Counted from the first letter of the stretch, positions 24,925-34,785 are shown. The stretch is DNA of 64,000 nt from JAHEFU01 sp020440645 (GCA_020440645.1 JAGRNR010000001.1:124001-188000), one strand, 5' to 3'. The notes: a model not told the origin generated them from the sequence alone. Program-made: numbers and translations.

Positions 24925-26601
24925 ATGCGGACATGGCTGATACCAGGTATCATTGCCGCCCTTTGCGGAATGGCAACAACATTGCAAGCCAAGCAGGACA
25001 GGCCATTGGCGCTGGTCTATGAATTTGAGGACCAATGGACCGGCAGCGCGGAAGCCTCACAATTGCTGGAGGAAGCAGGCTTTGAAGTTGCGTCACTGCC
25101 ACTCGACCAATCTCCCTTCAGTTTCGACGCTGACCTGATCGTGATCGGCTCCTTTGCCTGTGAACATCCCGGCTACGCAGATTACATGCAGGCGTATGCT
25201 GCGGACCTGTACAACTACGTTGACCATGGCCACCTGCTGCTGCAGTTCACGCAAGCTGACCAGTTGGAGGAGAACCCGCCTTTCCTGCCTACTACCCAGG
25301 GTGCACGACGTGCCGATGACGAATTCGCGGAAGCAATCGTTCTATCAGCTGAGCATCCTATGGTGCAGGGGCTTGATACAGAAAACGGCACTGTCAGTTT
25401 CAGCAGGGACCGGACTGTCTGGGAATGCTTCCGTTTCCAGGCAGGTTTCGAGGTGCTGCTCGCCGCTGATGAGCACGCCCAGTTCCCGGCGCTGATGGAA
25501 GGTGCATATGGCCAGGGCCGCATCCTGCTCGCTGCGATGGCACTGGACAAGGCGAACCTCGGACATGCCAGTGACGAAGTGCAGGACGCGAACTATGAGA
25601 CTGTACGCCGACAGTTCTTTGCCAACCTATACAAGCACACCATTGATGTAAATAATCTGGACACTGCACCGCTGGCAATAACTCCTTCCCCTCGCACTGT
25701 GGAGGACTACGTCCCGGGTAGCTGGACCCTTGCCGTACTACCTGATACACAGGTCTACTCCCTGCGCTATCCCGGTGAATACCTGGCCCAGGCTGCATGG
25801 ATCGTTAACAACGCCAGCCGGCTGGACATCCGCTATGTACTGCACGAGGGTGACATTGTCAATAACAACACGCCGGCGGAGTGGTTCAATGCCCGCGAGG
25901 CACATCGCCTGCTTGACGGCAAGGTGCCTTACATCATGGCACCTGGCAATCACGATTATGGGCCCAGCGGTGATGCGTCAACAAGGGATACTCTGTTCAA
26001 TGATTACTTTGAATTCGAACTGGCGTCTGCTCTGCCTGGCTTTGGCGGGTCTTTCGAGGATGGCAAGCTTGACAACACCTACCACCTGTTCAGTGCCGGT
26101 AACACGGATTGGCTGATCCTTGCGCTTGAATGGGCTCCGTGGGATGCTGTTGTGGACTGGGCTGCGAATGTGATGGAAAGCAATCCGGGACGGCGCGGGA
26201 TAGTGGTCACCCACAGTTTCATGTACAACGATGACACTCGCACGGATCACACCAAGCCTGAGGGCACAGAGAACTACAATCCGCATGACTACCGCACACC
26301 AGGCAGCATCAATGATGGACAGCAGCTATGGGACAAGTTGGTGCGCAGCCATGATATTCCGCTGGTACTGAGTGGCCATATCCTCGGTGACGGCACTGGC
26401 TACAGGGTTGACCTCAACGACTTCGGCACACCGGTCCACCAGATGCTTGCCAACTACCAGATGCGGGAGCTGGGCGGAGAATGCTACCTGCGCCTGCTGG
26501 AATTCCGCCCGGATGGCAGCGTGCAGGTGAAGAGCTACTCACCACTGTATGACACATACCTGCTGACACCGGACCAGCAATACAGCTTCGAGCTGAAGTG
26601 A
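24925..26601 (+). CDS. Secreted metallophosphoesterase with N-terminal glutamine-amidotransferase-like domain
   Basis: The 558-residue protein starts with a signal peptide (MRTWLIPGIIAALCGMATTLQA). Residues about 30-240 look like a flavodoxin/class-I-amidotransferase fold (LALVYEFEDQWTGSAEASQL..., DLIVIGSF, GAYGQGRILLAAMAL) but lack a Cys-His-Glu triad. From about 275 a calcineurin-like phosphoesterase follows: PDTQ (the D-x-Q variant of D-x-H), LHEGDIVNN, GNHDYG, VVTHSF and SGHI supply the two-metal site. The ATG at 24925 was chosen because a TATACT box lies just before it and the signal peptide starts there. The substrate is unknown; such fusions are typically periplasmic and may act on phosphodiesters. 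Confidence 0.85.
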   Translation: MRTWLIPGIIAALCGMATTLQAKQDRPLALVYEFEDQWTGSAEASQLLEEAGFEVASLPLDQSPFSFDADLIVIGSFACEHPGYADYMQAYAADLYNYVDHGHLLLQFTQADQLEENPPFLPTTQGARRADDEFAEAIVLSAEHPMVQGLDTENGTVSFSRDRTVWECFRFQAGFEVLLAADEHAQFPALMEGAYGQGRILLAAMALDKANLGHASDEVQDANYETVRRQFFANLYKHTIDVNNLDTAPLAITPSPRTVEDYVPGSWTLAVLPDTQVYSLRYPGEYLAQAAWIVNNASRLDIRYVLHEGDIVNNNTPAEWFNAREAHRLLDGKVPYIMAPGNHDYGPSGDASTRDTLFNDYFEFELASALPGFGGSFEDGKLDNTYHLFSAGNTDWLILALEWAPWDAVVDWAANVMESNPGRRGIVVTHSFMYNDDTRTDHTKPEGTENYNPHDYRTPGSINDGQQLWDKLVRSHDIPLVLSGHILGDGTGYRVDLNDFGTPVHQMLANYQMRELGGECYLRLLEFRPDGSVQVKSYSPLYDTYLLTPDQQYSFELK

Positions 26602-26689
26602 ACAGCTTCAGCACTACTTCCTGAGACAGGTGTTAATCTAGTTTTAACCAGGGAATGATTACTCATCCTGTCCGGACCAGGGAGTTTCC

Positions 26690-29600
26690 ATGCAGCCTTA
26701 CTCATACAGGAATAATCAGCTTGCAGTCCTTTTGCTTGTTATCGCAATGACAACAGCATGCGGGAGCAGAAATTCTAGCGCAATTGATCCTCCTTCCACA
26801 GCGGATGCTGCTCATGGCTCCACCACTGTTGAAGAGGTATTGGCCGAAATCGAATCTGCACCTGTTCCCCAGGGAGTCGACCCGGACATCCACCAGCAAC
26901 TGAAGGCTGCCCTTGCAGCATACATCGAAGCAAACTACCCTGACAGGATCAGCAGTTCCGCACCCAGCGGAATAGCCGGCAGGGTGACGGAGCTTTCTCT
27001 GGCCGATGCAGAATTGAGTTGGACCTACAGGAATGCCGGCGATTACAACGGAGACGGTCAGGTCACCATTAATGATCTGACCAACATTGGCATCAATTAC
27101 CAGAAGAACACACTGTCAGAAGACTGGTACGAAGCACGCAGTGCTGATGGCAACGGTGATGGTGAAGTCAATATTGGCGACATCACCCCGATCGGACAGA
27201 ACTACCTGTCAGATGTAAGCGGATACAAGGTCCTGACAGCGGATTCCGAGCTAGGTCCATTCACTGAGCTCGCTGACATCCCACTCAGCCTGTCAATTCC
27301 AGGAAGTCAACCGATTGCCTTTCAAGCCGACCTGACTGGCATGTCCCTTGCTGGACTGCTATTTGTACAACCCTACGATGCCCAGAATGGATCCGGAGCA
27401 CTCAGCAAGCCAGTTTCCGCTGGTGGTGGTGCTTCATTGCAGACACTGCCCGGTCCCGCAGACGATCCCGTATTTGAGCATTTGCCATGGATCCTGCCTC
27501 CACTGCCTGACTATGACAGCATTGACATCGACAGCGATCGTAGTGGATTGCCCGTATCTCGAACGATCATCACCGTAGTGCCAGAATTGAGCACGACGGT
27601 TGGGCAGATGAACCAGCTGCTCAGCCAATACGGGGCCAGTGTTGTCGGCAGCCTGCCGCCACTATATGTGATGATCCTGCAGTTGGAGGATTCAGGCGAT
27701 TTCTCCAAGCTGCATGCCGCAATGGATGGCCTGGCAGCCAGCCCGCAGATCTACCTGGTGGTAGAGGATACCCTGCTCAGCGAGGATTCACTTGACAATC
27801 CAAGCAGTGCGAATGACCCCGGTGCCAGCTCTGCGATAACCAACCAGCAGGTGCCCAGTCCCTGGCTGTGGGATTGGCCGCCTTCTGAAACGGGCACCGC
27901 AGTGAACGGTAACTGGGGTATGGAAGCAGTACGGGCACCTATGGCCTGGAACCTGCTGGGCCTTGCCCGCCGTGTCAATGATCCCGCAAGGGTTGTCATC
28001 ATGGATGCCGGCTTCAATGATGCGCATCCGGACGGAGAGCTGGACAACCTATCACTGCGGCAGTGGGAAGACGGTGCAAAGGTCGCTGGACTGAGTTACT
28101 CCTTCCATGGTGCTCACATTGCAGGCATCATCGGCGCGCCACATTACAACAATGTCGGCGTCGCAGGTATCAACCCCCTCTATCAGTGGGTTGATGCTGA
28201 TGATGAATTGTGGGTCGGCTGGAGCAGGCGTGCCAGGTCACGGACTGGTGACGATGATTTCGAGCGCAATGAAAGCATGTACTACACCACGCTCGCCGAT
28301 GTCTTCTTTGCCATCAACGAATGGGAGGACACCGTAGTCGTCAACACCAGCCAGGGATATAGCTGGGACAATTACAATATTGATACCGGCACGAGCCAGG
28401 CAGCGCAGGATGTTGTCAGGAGACAGGGCATCCTGCTGCGATTCCTGCTTTCATTGCGTCCCGATGTCCTGCTTTGTGTTTCCACGGGCAATGGCAGCAG
28501 TAACAGCAATGGCTTCACTGCGGAACAGCACTCAGTCTGGAATAGCCCCATGACTTGGGCTGGACAGGATCCAGAGGAAGTGGAATACGTGAACGGCCAG
28601 GTCATCGGACCACTTGAAAATGTGATAGCAGTGGAAAGCGTAACCTGCGTGGTACCAGATACCAGCCCCACACCCAATGCATGGTCTTATCGAAAAAGTG
28701 ACTTCAGCAATGTCGGTGGGCACAGCAGCGGTCCGGGAACTGCAATCCTGAGCACTGTGGGCAGCAACATGCTGAACGGAAACGGAAATCCCTACGCTGA
28801 CTATGACACATTCAGCGGAACCTCCATGAGCACCCCGATGGTTGCAGGTCTGATCAGCTACCTTGCCAGCATTGACCCTGACCTGACCCCCGCAGAGCTC
28901 AAGCGACTGGTTACAGAGGATGTTTACACGCGTGTTGTCCAGCTGGAGCCCGGGGCCATTATGCCGTCTGGCGTAAGTGATCCAGCACCGATGGTGGACG
29001 CATTTGCTGCAGTGATCGGCATAGACCTCGAACAGGGCAACCAGGATATTCAACGTGCACTTGTTGATGTGGATGACGGCACCCGTGATGGCAACCTGCG
29101 AACGCGCGTCCTGGATGATGCGGGATATGACAACCCGCCCGATCCTGATCCAGACGGAATCCGCACCTTTGACGGCAGGCGTGGTGACAACCAGACGGGG
29201 ATGAAGGACTTCCGCACATACCGGGACGCCTGGCTGGCACAGAACACGGCCACCTTCCCCCTGGCAGTGAAGCTGGACGGCTCAGTCACACACTACAAGA
29301 AGGACTACAATTTTGACGGGGCGATCAGTACCGGTGGAGGTAATGGCCAGCCAGTAGTGCCTTCCCATCCCACTGATGTGGCAACTGCAAACCAGTTCAC
29401 CAATGTTACTCCTGAAGGCCAGTACTCACGCTACGACTTCAATGGTGACGGACAGGTGGCCGACTGGACACGGACCTCACCGTTCAATGTCAACGCGGAA
29501 ACACCGGGTAGCAGCATTGGCCAGTTTGATGTGATCAGCACTCCTGGCATGCTGCGCGACATTGATGTCATGGCGGGGGCCGGCAACTGGCACTTCTGGG

Positions 29601-31126
29601 ATGACATCTGGGAATCTGAAGTGGAAGACAACAAGTATTACCACTATGTCTATGTTGATCCAACGGAAGAAGGCGTGGAAAGCATCGGTGGCTGGAGCCC
29701 GAAGCGCTTTCTGCTTGCTAACCGGGATTCAATCGCAAACGTGGATCAATCCTTCAAGGACACTCCCGACTACATGCACTCATGTGACATCCACTTCAAC
29801 CTCGATTGGTATTACCTCTTGCTGGGCGGCAGCAACAGTGTTGACATAACAGTTACCAGCGAGATTGATGGTGTTGTTGAACCTTTCTCCCGCACTGCCA
29901 CATTCACACCAGCCAATCCATGGAAATTCGTGCTGACAATGCCGGTCTGGTCTGGCAACATCAACATCAGTTACTCCACCAGCTCAGGATATACCGGCAG
30001 CACCGACATCTCCGCCAGCCTCGGGGAGGACATACCCTTCCGCATCAACCACTTCTATGACCAGCCTGACTTCACTACCAATCAGTCCGGAGTGCAACGC
30101 AAGCTTGAACCGCGGATGTGGAAACGGGACTACGGCCCGGGTGAGGGATTCCGGCTCAGCACCATCTTCGCAACAGACGGAGAAGGCGGCAGCACCAACA
30201 TCAATTTCAGCTCCATCTACAGTAAGGAAGGTGCCTGGTCAACTCCCGTGGTGGTTGATACCTTGCCTGCGGTAGAGATGATGGCTGGCGCAGATCTGTA
30301 CGGCTATCCGGCAATCATCATTGATGACGGAGATGGAAACCTACAGTTCAAGACATCACATGACCTGCTGAACTGGGACAACTACAACAAGACGATAGAC
30401 ACCTCTGCCGACTTCGACGAAGGCCAGCTTGAGCTGATCCAGAATGACGATGAGGATGACTTCATCGTCTACGCAAAGCTCAATCCAACAGATGCTGACA
30501 TCTTCTTCAGCTGGAACGAGTTCGGAACGGACTACAACTTCACAGTTCCACAGTCCCTTGGTCCCGGTGTCAACCCATCGATTGTCAGCCTGCCCGGCCA
30601 GGATGGACTGTTTCTCGTGATGTTCGATCCTGCGGCTCCTGACATTGACAGCGCCGTCAAGCTGAGGCGCTGGGATACCACTGCCAAGCAGTTCATGCCG
30701 GCCATTGATCTTCCGCTTGAGACGATGACCGGTGACCCGTCCGGACTGTCCGTTGAAATGGCGGAGTTCGCGGGCCAGCCGGCAATTGCCCTGCACAGCG
30801 ACGGCCAGCTGTACTGGCTCGACAGCGATGGTGACAGCTTCAGCCTGCATCAAGCCGGTCCGACGAACCTGACTGGTCTTTCCCACTGGGTCCGGCCTCA
30901 GGTGATCGAAAGCGGAGGCACACCTGCTATTGCACTCGGAGGCATGATCTGGCAGGCGCAGGACATCAATGGCGATAACTGGGCTGAACCGCTGCAGTTC
31001 AAGGTACCGGGATACTCAGTGGATCCTGAGTACATCCGCTTCCAGACCGCAGCCGGAGGCCTGATGTCAGCGCAGTTTTTCAAACAGGGTGAAGACTTCC
31101 TCGTGATGTTCGGTAGCTGGATCTGA
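26690..31126 (+). CDS. Very large lipoprotein with subtilase domain and dockerin-like repeats
   Basis: The 1478-residue protein has a lipoprotein signal ending TTAC (Cys25). Near 120-185 are two EF-hand/dockerin-type loops, YNGDGQVTINDLTNIG and GNGDGEVNIGDITPIG. A subtilisin-like S8 domain spans about 400-770: Asp in VVIMDAGFNDAHPD, His in HGAHIAGIIG (usually HGTHVAG) and Ser in SGTSMSTPMVAGL. A third Ca-type loop, FNGDGQVADW, lies near 920. The C-terminal 500 residues are beta-rich with blade-like repeats (DGEGGSTNINF..., QPAIALHSDGQLYWLDSDG) and no known catalytic motif. GGGAGTTTCC precedes the ATG. Attachment to a membrane and extracellular proteolysis are inferred; the catalytic triad is intact. 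Confidence 0.85.
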   Translation: MQPYSYRNNQLAVLLLVIAMTTACGSRNSSAIDPPSTADAAHGSTTVEEVLAEIESAPVPQGVDPDIHQQLKAALAAYIEANYPDRISSSAPSGIAGRVTELSLADAELSWTYRNAGDYNGDGQVTINDLTNIGINYQKNTLSEDWYEARSADGNGDGEVNIGDITPIGQNYLSDVSGYKVLTADSELGPFTELADIPLSLSIPGSQPIAFQADLTGMSLAGLLFVQPYDAQNGSGALSKPVSAGGGASLQTLPGPADDPVFEHLPWILPPLPDYDSIDIDSDRSGLPVSRTIITVVPELSTTVGQMNQLLSQYGASVVGSLPPLYVMILQLEDSGDFSKLHAAMDGLAASPQIYLVVEDTLLSEDSLDNPSSANDPGASSAITNQQVPSPWLWDWPPSETGTAVNGNWGMEAVRAPMAWNLLGLARRVNDPARVVIMDAGFNDAHPDGELDNLSLRQWEDGAKVAGLSYSFHGAHIAGIIGAPHYNNVGVAGINPLYQWVDADDELWVGWSRRARSRTGDDDFERNESMYYTTLADVFFAINEWEDTVVVNTSQGYSWDNYNIDTGTSQAAQDVVRRQGILLRFLLSLRPDVLLCVSTGNGSSNSNGFTAEQHSVWNSPMTWAGQDPEEVEYVNGQVIGPLENVIAVESVTCVVPDTSPTPNAWSYRKSDFSNVGGHSSGPGTAILSTVGSNMLNGNGNPYADYDTFSGTSMSTPMVAGLISYLASIDPDLTPAELKRLVTEDVYTRVVQLEPGAIMPSGVSDPAPMVDAFAAVIGIDLEQGNQDIQRALVDVDDGTRDGNLRTRVLDDAGYDNPPDPDPDGIRTFDGRRGDNQTGMKDFRTYRDAWLAQNTATFPLAVKLDGSVTHYKKDYNFDGAISTGGGNGQPVVPSHPTDVATANQFTNVTPEGQYSRYDFNGDGQVADWTRTSPFNVNAETPGSSIGQFDVISTPGMLRDIDVMAGAGNWHFWDDIWESEVEDNKYYHYVYVDPTEEGVESIGGWSPKRFLLANRDSIANVDQSFKDTPDYMHSCDIHFNLDWYYLLLGGSNSVDITVTSEIDGVVEPFSRTATFTPANPWKFVLTMPVWSGNINISYSTSSGYTGSTDISASLGEDIPFRINHFYDQPDFTTNQSGVQRKLEPRMWKRDYGPGEGFRLSTIFATDGEGGSTNINFSSIYSKEGAWSTPVVVDTLPAVEMMAGADLYGYPAIIIDDGDGNLQFKTSHDLLNWDNYNKTIDTSADFDEGQLELIQNDDEDDFIVYAKLNPTDADIFFSWNEFGTDYNFTVPQSLGPGVNPSIVSLPGQDGLFLVMFDPAAPDIDSAVKLRRWDTTAKQFMPAIDLPLETMTGDPSGLSVEMAEFAGQPAIALHSDGQLYWLDSDGDSFSLHQAGPTNLTGLSHWVRPQVIESGGTPAIALGGMIWQAQDINGDNWAEPLQFKVPGYSVDPEYIRFQTAAGGLMSAQFFKQGEDFLVMFGSWI

Positions 31127-31139
31127 TCAATTCATCGCC

Positions 31140-31145
31140 TATAGT
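31140..31145 (+). promoter_or_regulatory. -10 box of a leaderless promoter for the SDR gene
   Basis: TATAGT ends six bases before the ATG at 31152 and there is no Shine-Dalgarno. Confidence 0.5.
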
Positions 31146-31151
31146 CACTTT

Positions 31152-31853
31152 ATGGAACTCAGGGATTCAGTCGTAATAGTTACAGGTGCCTCTTCCGGCA
31201 TCGGGGAATACACCGCCCGCCGCCTGGCTGACGAAGGCGCAAAGCTCGTGCTGGCTGCCCGCAGTGCAGATAAACTCGAGAAGCTGGCAGCTGAGCTTCC
31301 CGGGTCTGTGGCAATTGCCACTGACATGATGGACAGCTCTGCCATCGAGCGCATGGTGGCACGCACGATTGATGAATTCGGCAGGGTGGACATCCTTATG
31401 AACAATGCCGGCCAGGGCATGCGCTGCCCTGTGGCCGATATCAAGCTGGAGGACATCCGCTACCTGCTGGAACTGAACGTCGTGGCACAGGTGGCCGCCA
31501 TGCAGCAGGTGATCCCGCACATGCGCAGGCAGGGCGGTGGCTTGATCGTCAATATCAGCAGCATGCTGTCAACAATCAACATGCCGAAACTGGCCGGTTA
31601 TGCCTGTACAAAGCATGCGCTCAACAACATCTCACGCACGGCCAGGCAGGAGCTTGCCGCAGACAATATCCGTGTCTGCCTGTTCTGCCCGCGGATGACT
31701 GCCACGGACTTCGGCCAGAACACACGCGGGCTTGACCAGTATGATTCACGGGCCGGTGGACCAGGGATGTCGGTTGAATCCGTGGAAACGGTGGCTGAGG
31801 CGATCGTCGAGCAGATGATGAGCGAGGAAGCGGAAGTCCTGCGCGCTCCCTGA
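31152..31853 (+). CDS. Short-chain dehydrogenase/reductase
   Basis: This is a classical NAD(P)-dependent SDR of 233 residues. Seen: cofactor motif TGASSGIG at 12-19, NNAG near 84-87, the catalytic Ser in NISSMLST near 137, and Y-x-x-x-K in YACTKHALN near 152-156. An Arg after the first strand (ARSADK) suggests NADPH preference. Substrate unknown. The gene stands alone between the giant subtilase and katG. Confidence 0.92.
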   Translation: MELRDSVVIVTGASSGIGEYTARRLADEGAKLVLAARSADKLEKLAAELPGSVAIATDMMDSSAIERMVARTIDEFGRVDILMNNAGQGMRCPVADIKLEDIRYLLELNVVAQVAAMQQVIPHMRRQGGGLIVNISSMLSTINMPKLAGYACTKHALNNISRTARQELAADNIRVCLFCPRMTATDFGQNTRGLDQYDSRAGGPGMSVESVETVAEAIVEQMMSEEAEVLRAP

Positions 31854-31903
31854 ATGACAGTCCTGTCCGCGCTGCTCACCATTTCAGGCTGAGAAAACGG
31901 AGA

Positions 31904-31929
31904 CGCCCGGGCCATCCATGACCCGGGCG
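31904..31929 (-). terminator. Terminator for the perR-katG transcript
   Basis: On the minus strand, after the katG stop, CGCCCGGG pairs with CCCGGGCG around a 10-nt loop. The sequence TCTCCGTTTTCTC follows. It is a plausible rho-independent terminator with an interrupted T-tract. Confidence 0.6.
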
Positions 31930-31952
31930 CCCTACTTCCAAGGGAAGTCTGG

Positions 31953-34142
31953 TTAGTTGATGTCGAAGCGGTCCAGGTTCATCACCTTGTCCCAGGCTGC
32001 GACGAAGTCCTCAACGAACTTGCGCTCGTTGCCACTGCAGGCATAGACCTCAGCCAGAGCACGCAGCTGGGAGTTGGAGCCGAACACCAGGTCCACCCGG
32101 CTGCCGGTCCACTTCTGGGCACCGCTCTTACGGCAATGGCCCTCGAACACGTTCTTGTCAGCAGTGGGTTTCCACTCTGTTGACATGTCCAGCAGGTTGA
32201 CGAAGAAGTCGTTGGCAAGCGTGCCCGGCTTGTCAGTGAACACACCGTGCTTGCTGCCGCCGTGGTTGGCGCCGAGCTGGCGCATGCCGCCGACGAGCAC
32301 CGTCATCTCCGGGGCAGTCAGGGTCAGCAGCTGGGCCTTGTCCAGCAGCAGCTCCTCAGCTGTGACGGAGAACTCAGCATGCAGGAAGTTGCGGAAGCCA
32401 TCGGCCATCGGCTCGAGCGGGGCAAAGCCCTCCACTTCAGTCTGCTCCTGGCTGGCATCCACACGACCGGGGCTGAAGGGCACAGACACTTCATGGCCGG
32501 CAGCCTTGGCAGCCTTCTCGACAGCGGCACAACCACCGAGCACGATCAGGTCAGCCATGGAGACGCGCTTGTTGCCGGACTGGGCATCATTGAAGGAGTT
32601 CTGGATGCCTTCCAGGGTGACGATCACCTTGGCAAGCTGCGTCGGCTCAAATGCCTTCCAGTTGTTCTGCGGAGCAAGGCGGATGCGGGCACCGTTGGCA
32701 CCACCACGCTTGTCACCACCACGGAAGGTGGAAGCCGAGCACCAGGCCGTTGCCACCAGTTCGGAAACCGACAGGCCGGAAGCCAGGATCTTGTCCTTCA
32801 GCGCGGCGATGTCGGCAGCATCAATTACATCGAAGTCGCGGGCCGGCAGCGGGTCCTGCCAGATCAGCTCCTCCGCAGGAACCTCGGGACCGAGGTAACG
32901 CGCCTTGGGGCCCATGTCGCGGTGGGTCAGCTTGAACCAGGCGCGGGCAAAGGCATCGGCGAACTGGTCCGGGTTCTCCAGGAAGCGGCGGGAGATCTTC
33001 TCATAGGCCGGGTCGAAGCGCAGCGACAGGTCCGTCGTCAGCATCATCGGCTCGACCGTCTTGTCGGCATCGAAGGCATGGGGCACCTTGCCAACACCGG
33101 CCCCGTCCTTGGGCTTCCACTGCTGGGCACCGGCCGGGCTCTTGGTCAGCTCCCATTCATAGGCGAACAGGTTCTCGAAGAAGTTGTTGCTCCACTTCGT
33201 CGGGGTGGTGGTCCAGGTCACCTCAGGACCGCCGGAGATGGCATCAGCACCGACACCGCTGCCGTAACCACTCTTCCAGCCGAGGCCCTGTTGCTCGATC
33301 GGGGCAGCCTCGGGGTCGGGACCGACCAGCGCGGCATCACCGGCGCCGTGGGTCTTGCCGAAGCTGTGGCCGCCGGCGATCAGCGCAACGGTCTCCTCGT
33401 CATTCATCGCCATGCGGGCGAAGGTTTCGCGGATGTCCTTCGCTGCCAGCAGGGGATCCGGGTTGCCGTTCGGGCCCTCTGGGTTGACGTAGATCAGGCC
33501 CATCTGCACGGCCGCCAGCGGGTTCTCGAGGGCCCGGTCACCGGTGTAGCGCCTGTCACCGAACCACTCGTTTTCCTTGCCCCAGTAGACGTCGTTGTCA
33601 GGCTCCCACACATCCTCGCGGCCACCGGCGAAACCGAAGGTCTTGAAGCCCATGTCCTCAAGGGCCACGTTGCCAACCAGGATGAACAGGTCGGCCCAGG
33701 AGATGCTGTCGCCGTACTTCTGCTTGATCGGCCACAGCAGGCGGCGGCCCTTGTCCAGGTTTGCATTGTCAGGCCAGGAGCCGAGCGGGACGAAGCGCTG
33801 CTGGCCACGGCCGCCACCGCCACGGCCGTCACCGACGCGGTAGGTGCCGGCGCTGTGCCATGCCAGGCGGATGAAGAACGGGCCGTAATGACCGAAGTCC
33901 GCCGGCCACCAGTCCTGGGAGTCAGTCATCAGCGCCTTCAGGTCAGCCTTCAGCGCCTGGTAGTCAAGCTTCTTGAACTCCTCCGAGTAGTTGAAGTCCT
34001 CACCCATCGGGTTGGACTTGGAGGAGTGCTGGTGCAGGATGTCCAGCCTGAGCAGGTTGGGCCACCAGTCCTGGTTAGTGGTACCGCCGCCGGCGGCATG
34101 CTCGAATGTCCCATGGAAGGGGCACTTTCCATTCTCAGTCAT
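31953..34142 (-). CDS. katG: Catalase-peroxidase KatG
   Basis: KatG is a bifunctional heme enzyme that destroys hydrogen peroxide. Its 729 residues match the two-domain family. The N-terminal heme domain has the distal R-W-H triad in IRLAWHSAGTYR, the tyrosine of the Met-Tyr-Trp crosslink in MGLIYVNPEGP and the proximal His in GGHSFGKTHGAGD. The C-terminal half is the expected degenerate duplicate. AAAGGAG precedes the ATG. It lies 48 bp downstream of a Fur-family regulator gene on the same strand, which implies a peroxide-inducible operon. It has a stop and hairpin downstream. Confidence 0.98.
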   Translation of the reverse strand: MTENGKCPFHGTFEHAAGGGTTNQDWWPNLLRLDILHQHSSKSNPMGEDFNYSEEFKKLDYQALKADLKALMTDSQDWWPADFGHYGPFFIRLAWHSAGTYRVGDGRGGGGRGQQRFVPLGSWPDNANLDKGRRLLWPIKQKYGDSISWADLFILVGNVALEDMGFKTFGFAGGREDVWEPDNDVYWGKENEWFGDRRYTGDRALENPLAAVQMGLIYVNPEGPNGNPDPLLAAKDIRETFARMAMNDEETVALIAGGHSFGKTHGAGDAALVGPDPEAAPIEQQGLGWKSGYGSGVGADAISGGPEVTWTTTPTKWSNNFFENLFAYEWELTKSPAGAQQWKPKDGAGVGKVPHAFDADKTVEPMMLTTDLSLRFDPAYEKISRRFLENPDQFADAFARAWFKLTHRDMGPKARYLGPEVPAEELIWQDPLPARDFDVIDAADIAALKDKILASGLSVSELVATAWCSASTFRGGDKRGGANGARIRLAPQNNWKAFEPTQLAKVIVTLEGIQNSFNDAQSGNKRVSMADLIVLGGCAAVEKAAKAAGHEVSVPFSPGRVDASQEQTEVEGFAPLEPMADGFRNFLHAEFSVTAEELLLDKAQLLTLTAPEMTVLVGGMRQLGANHGGSKHGVFTDKPGTLANDFFVNLLDMSTEWKPTADKNVFEGHCRKSGAQKWTGSRVDLVFGSNSQLRALAEVYACSGNERKFVEDFVAAWDKVMNLDRFDIN

Positions 34143-34190
34143 GATGAATACTCCTTTCTCTTCACCTTGGATGTCTGAAAGATCTGTTGG

Positions 34191-34652
34191 CTAGTTGTCC
34201 TGCTGCTTCTGCAGGCAGTCATTGCAGATGCCATGCACTTCCACCTGCGTGGCATTGATGCTGCCAAATTCCGACACCGCCTCCGGGATGCGCAGCTCGT
34301 TCAGTTCGCTGCTCCTGAAGTCACGTGCCAGCCCGCAGCGCAGGCAGACATAGTGATGGTGCGGTTCGGGATTGGCATCGAAGCGGATGCTCTCGCGCTT
34401 GGGTCCGAGTGTGGAAACCATGCCGAGGTCGGTCAGCAGCCACAGCGTGCGATAGACCGTGTCATGCGACAGGGTCGGCATGCGCGGGCTGAGCGCCTTG
34501 TGGACGGCTTCCGCACTGGGGTGGTCAACACTGGATGCGACTTCGCGGAAGATTTCGATGCGCTGGTGGGTGAGCTTGATCCCGGCGGCCTTTGCAGCCT
34601 CCTTGAACAGCTCAACCCTGCGCTCCACTTCCTGACTCTCTACTTTAAACAT
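34191..34652 (-). CDS. perR: Fur-family transcriptional regulator, PerR-like
   Basis: This is a metal-dependent repressor of 153 residues. The winged helix is near 15-85 with KLTHQRIEIFREV and SHDTVYRTLWLLTDLGMV. The dimer domain carries the sensor/regulatory ligands HHHYVCLRCG and two CxxC motifs (CLRC near 98, CNDC near 145) for structural zinc. Position directly upstream of katG and a palindromic site inside its own promoter support PerR-type peroxide sensing rather than iron uptake control. The exact metal and oxidant are inferred. GTAGGAACC precedes the ATG. Confidence 0.9.
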   Translation of the reverse strand: MFKVESQEVERRVELFKEAAKAAGIKLTHQRIEIFREVASSVDHPSAEAVHKALSPRMPTLSHDTVYRTLWLLTDLGMVSTLGPKRESIRFDANPEPHHHYVCLRCGLARDFRSSELNELRIPEAVSEFGSINATQVEVHGICNDCLQKQQDN

Positions 34653-34679
34653 GGTTCCTACTTGCGGTTTGTACGTGAA

Positions 34680-34712
34680 TAGGAATGTATCCTATTTAGG
34701 ATTTAATGTCAA
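34680..34712 (-). promoter_or_regulatory. perR-katG promoter with overlapping palindromic operator
   Basis: On the minus strand TTGACA (34707-34712) and TACATT (34684-34689) are separated by 17 nt, a strong sigma70-type promoter. A perfect 14-bp palindrome, ATCCTATTTAGGAT (34689-34702), fills the spacer. A second, imperfect 7-1-7 repeat, TAGGAAT-G-TATCCTA (34680-34694), overlaps the -10. Repressor binding here would block RNA polymerase, as expected for autoregulation by PerR. Confidence 0.75.
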
Positions 34713-34742
34713 GTGAGATTCCAGCTGAGCAACCGAGGCTTA

Positions 34743-34748
34743 TATAAT
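34743..34748 (+). promoter_or_regulatory. -10 box for the DUF2200 gene
   Basis: TATAAT lies 37 nt before the ATG at 34786, in the divergent region next to the PerR operator. No clear -35 is seen. Confidence 0.5.
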
Positions 34749-34785
34749 CGTCCGGTCGTAATCTGCCGGATCCACAGGTACCAGT

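Noticed and set aside
32247..34178. 643-codon open frame antisense to katG
   Set aside because: It mirrors the katG reading frame in GC-rich DNA, has no start signal, and its translation (His/Val/Gly/Leu-rich) matches no protein family. It is a shadow of katG.
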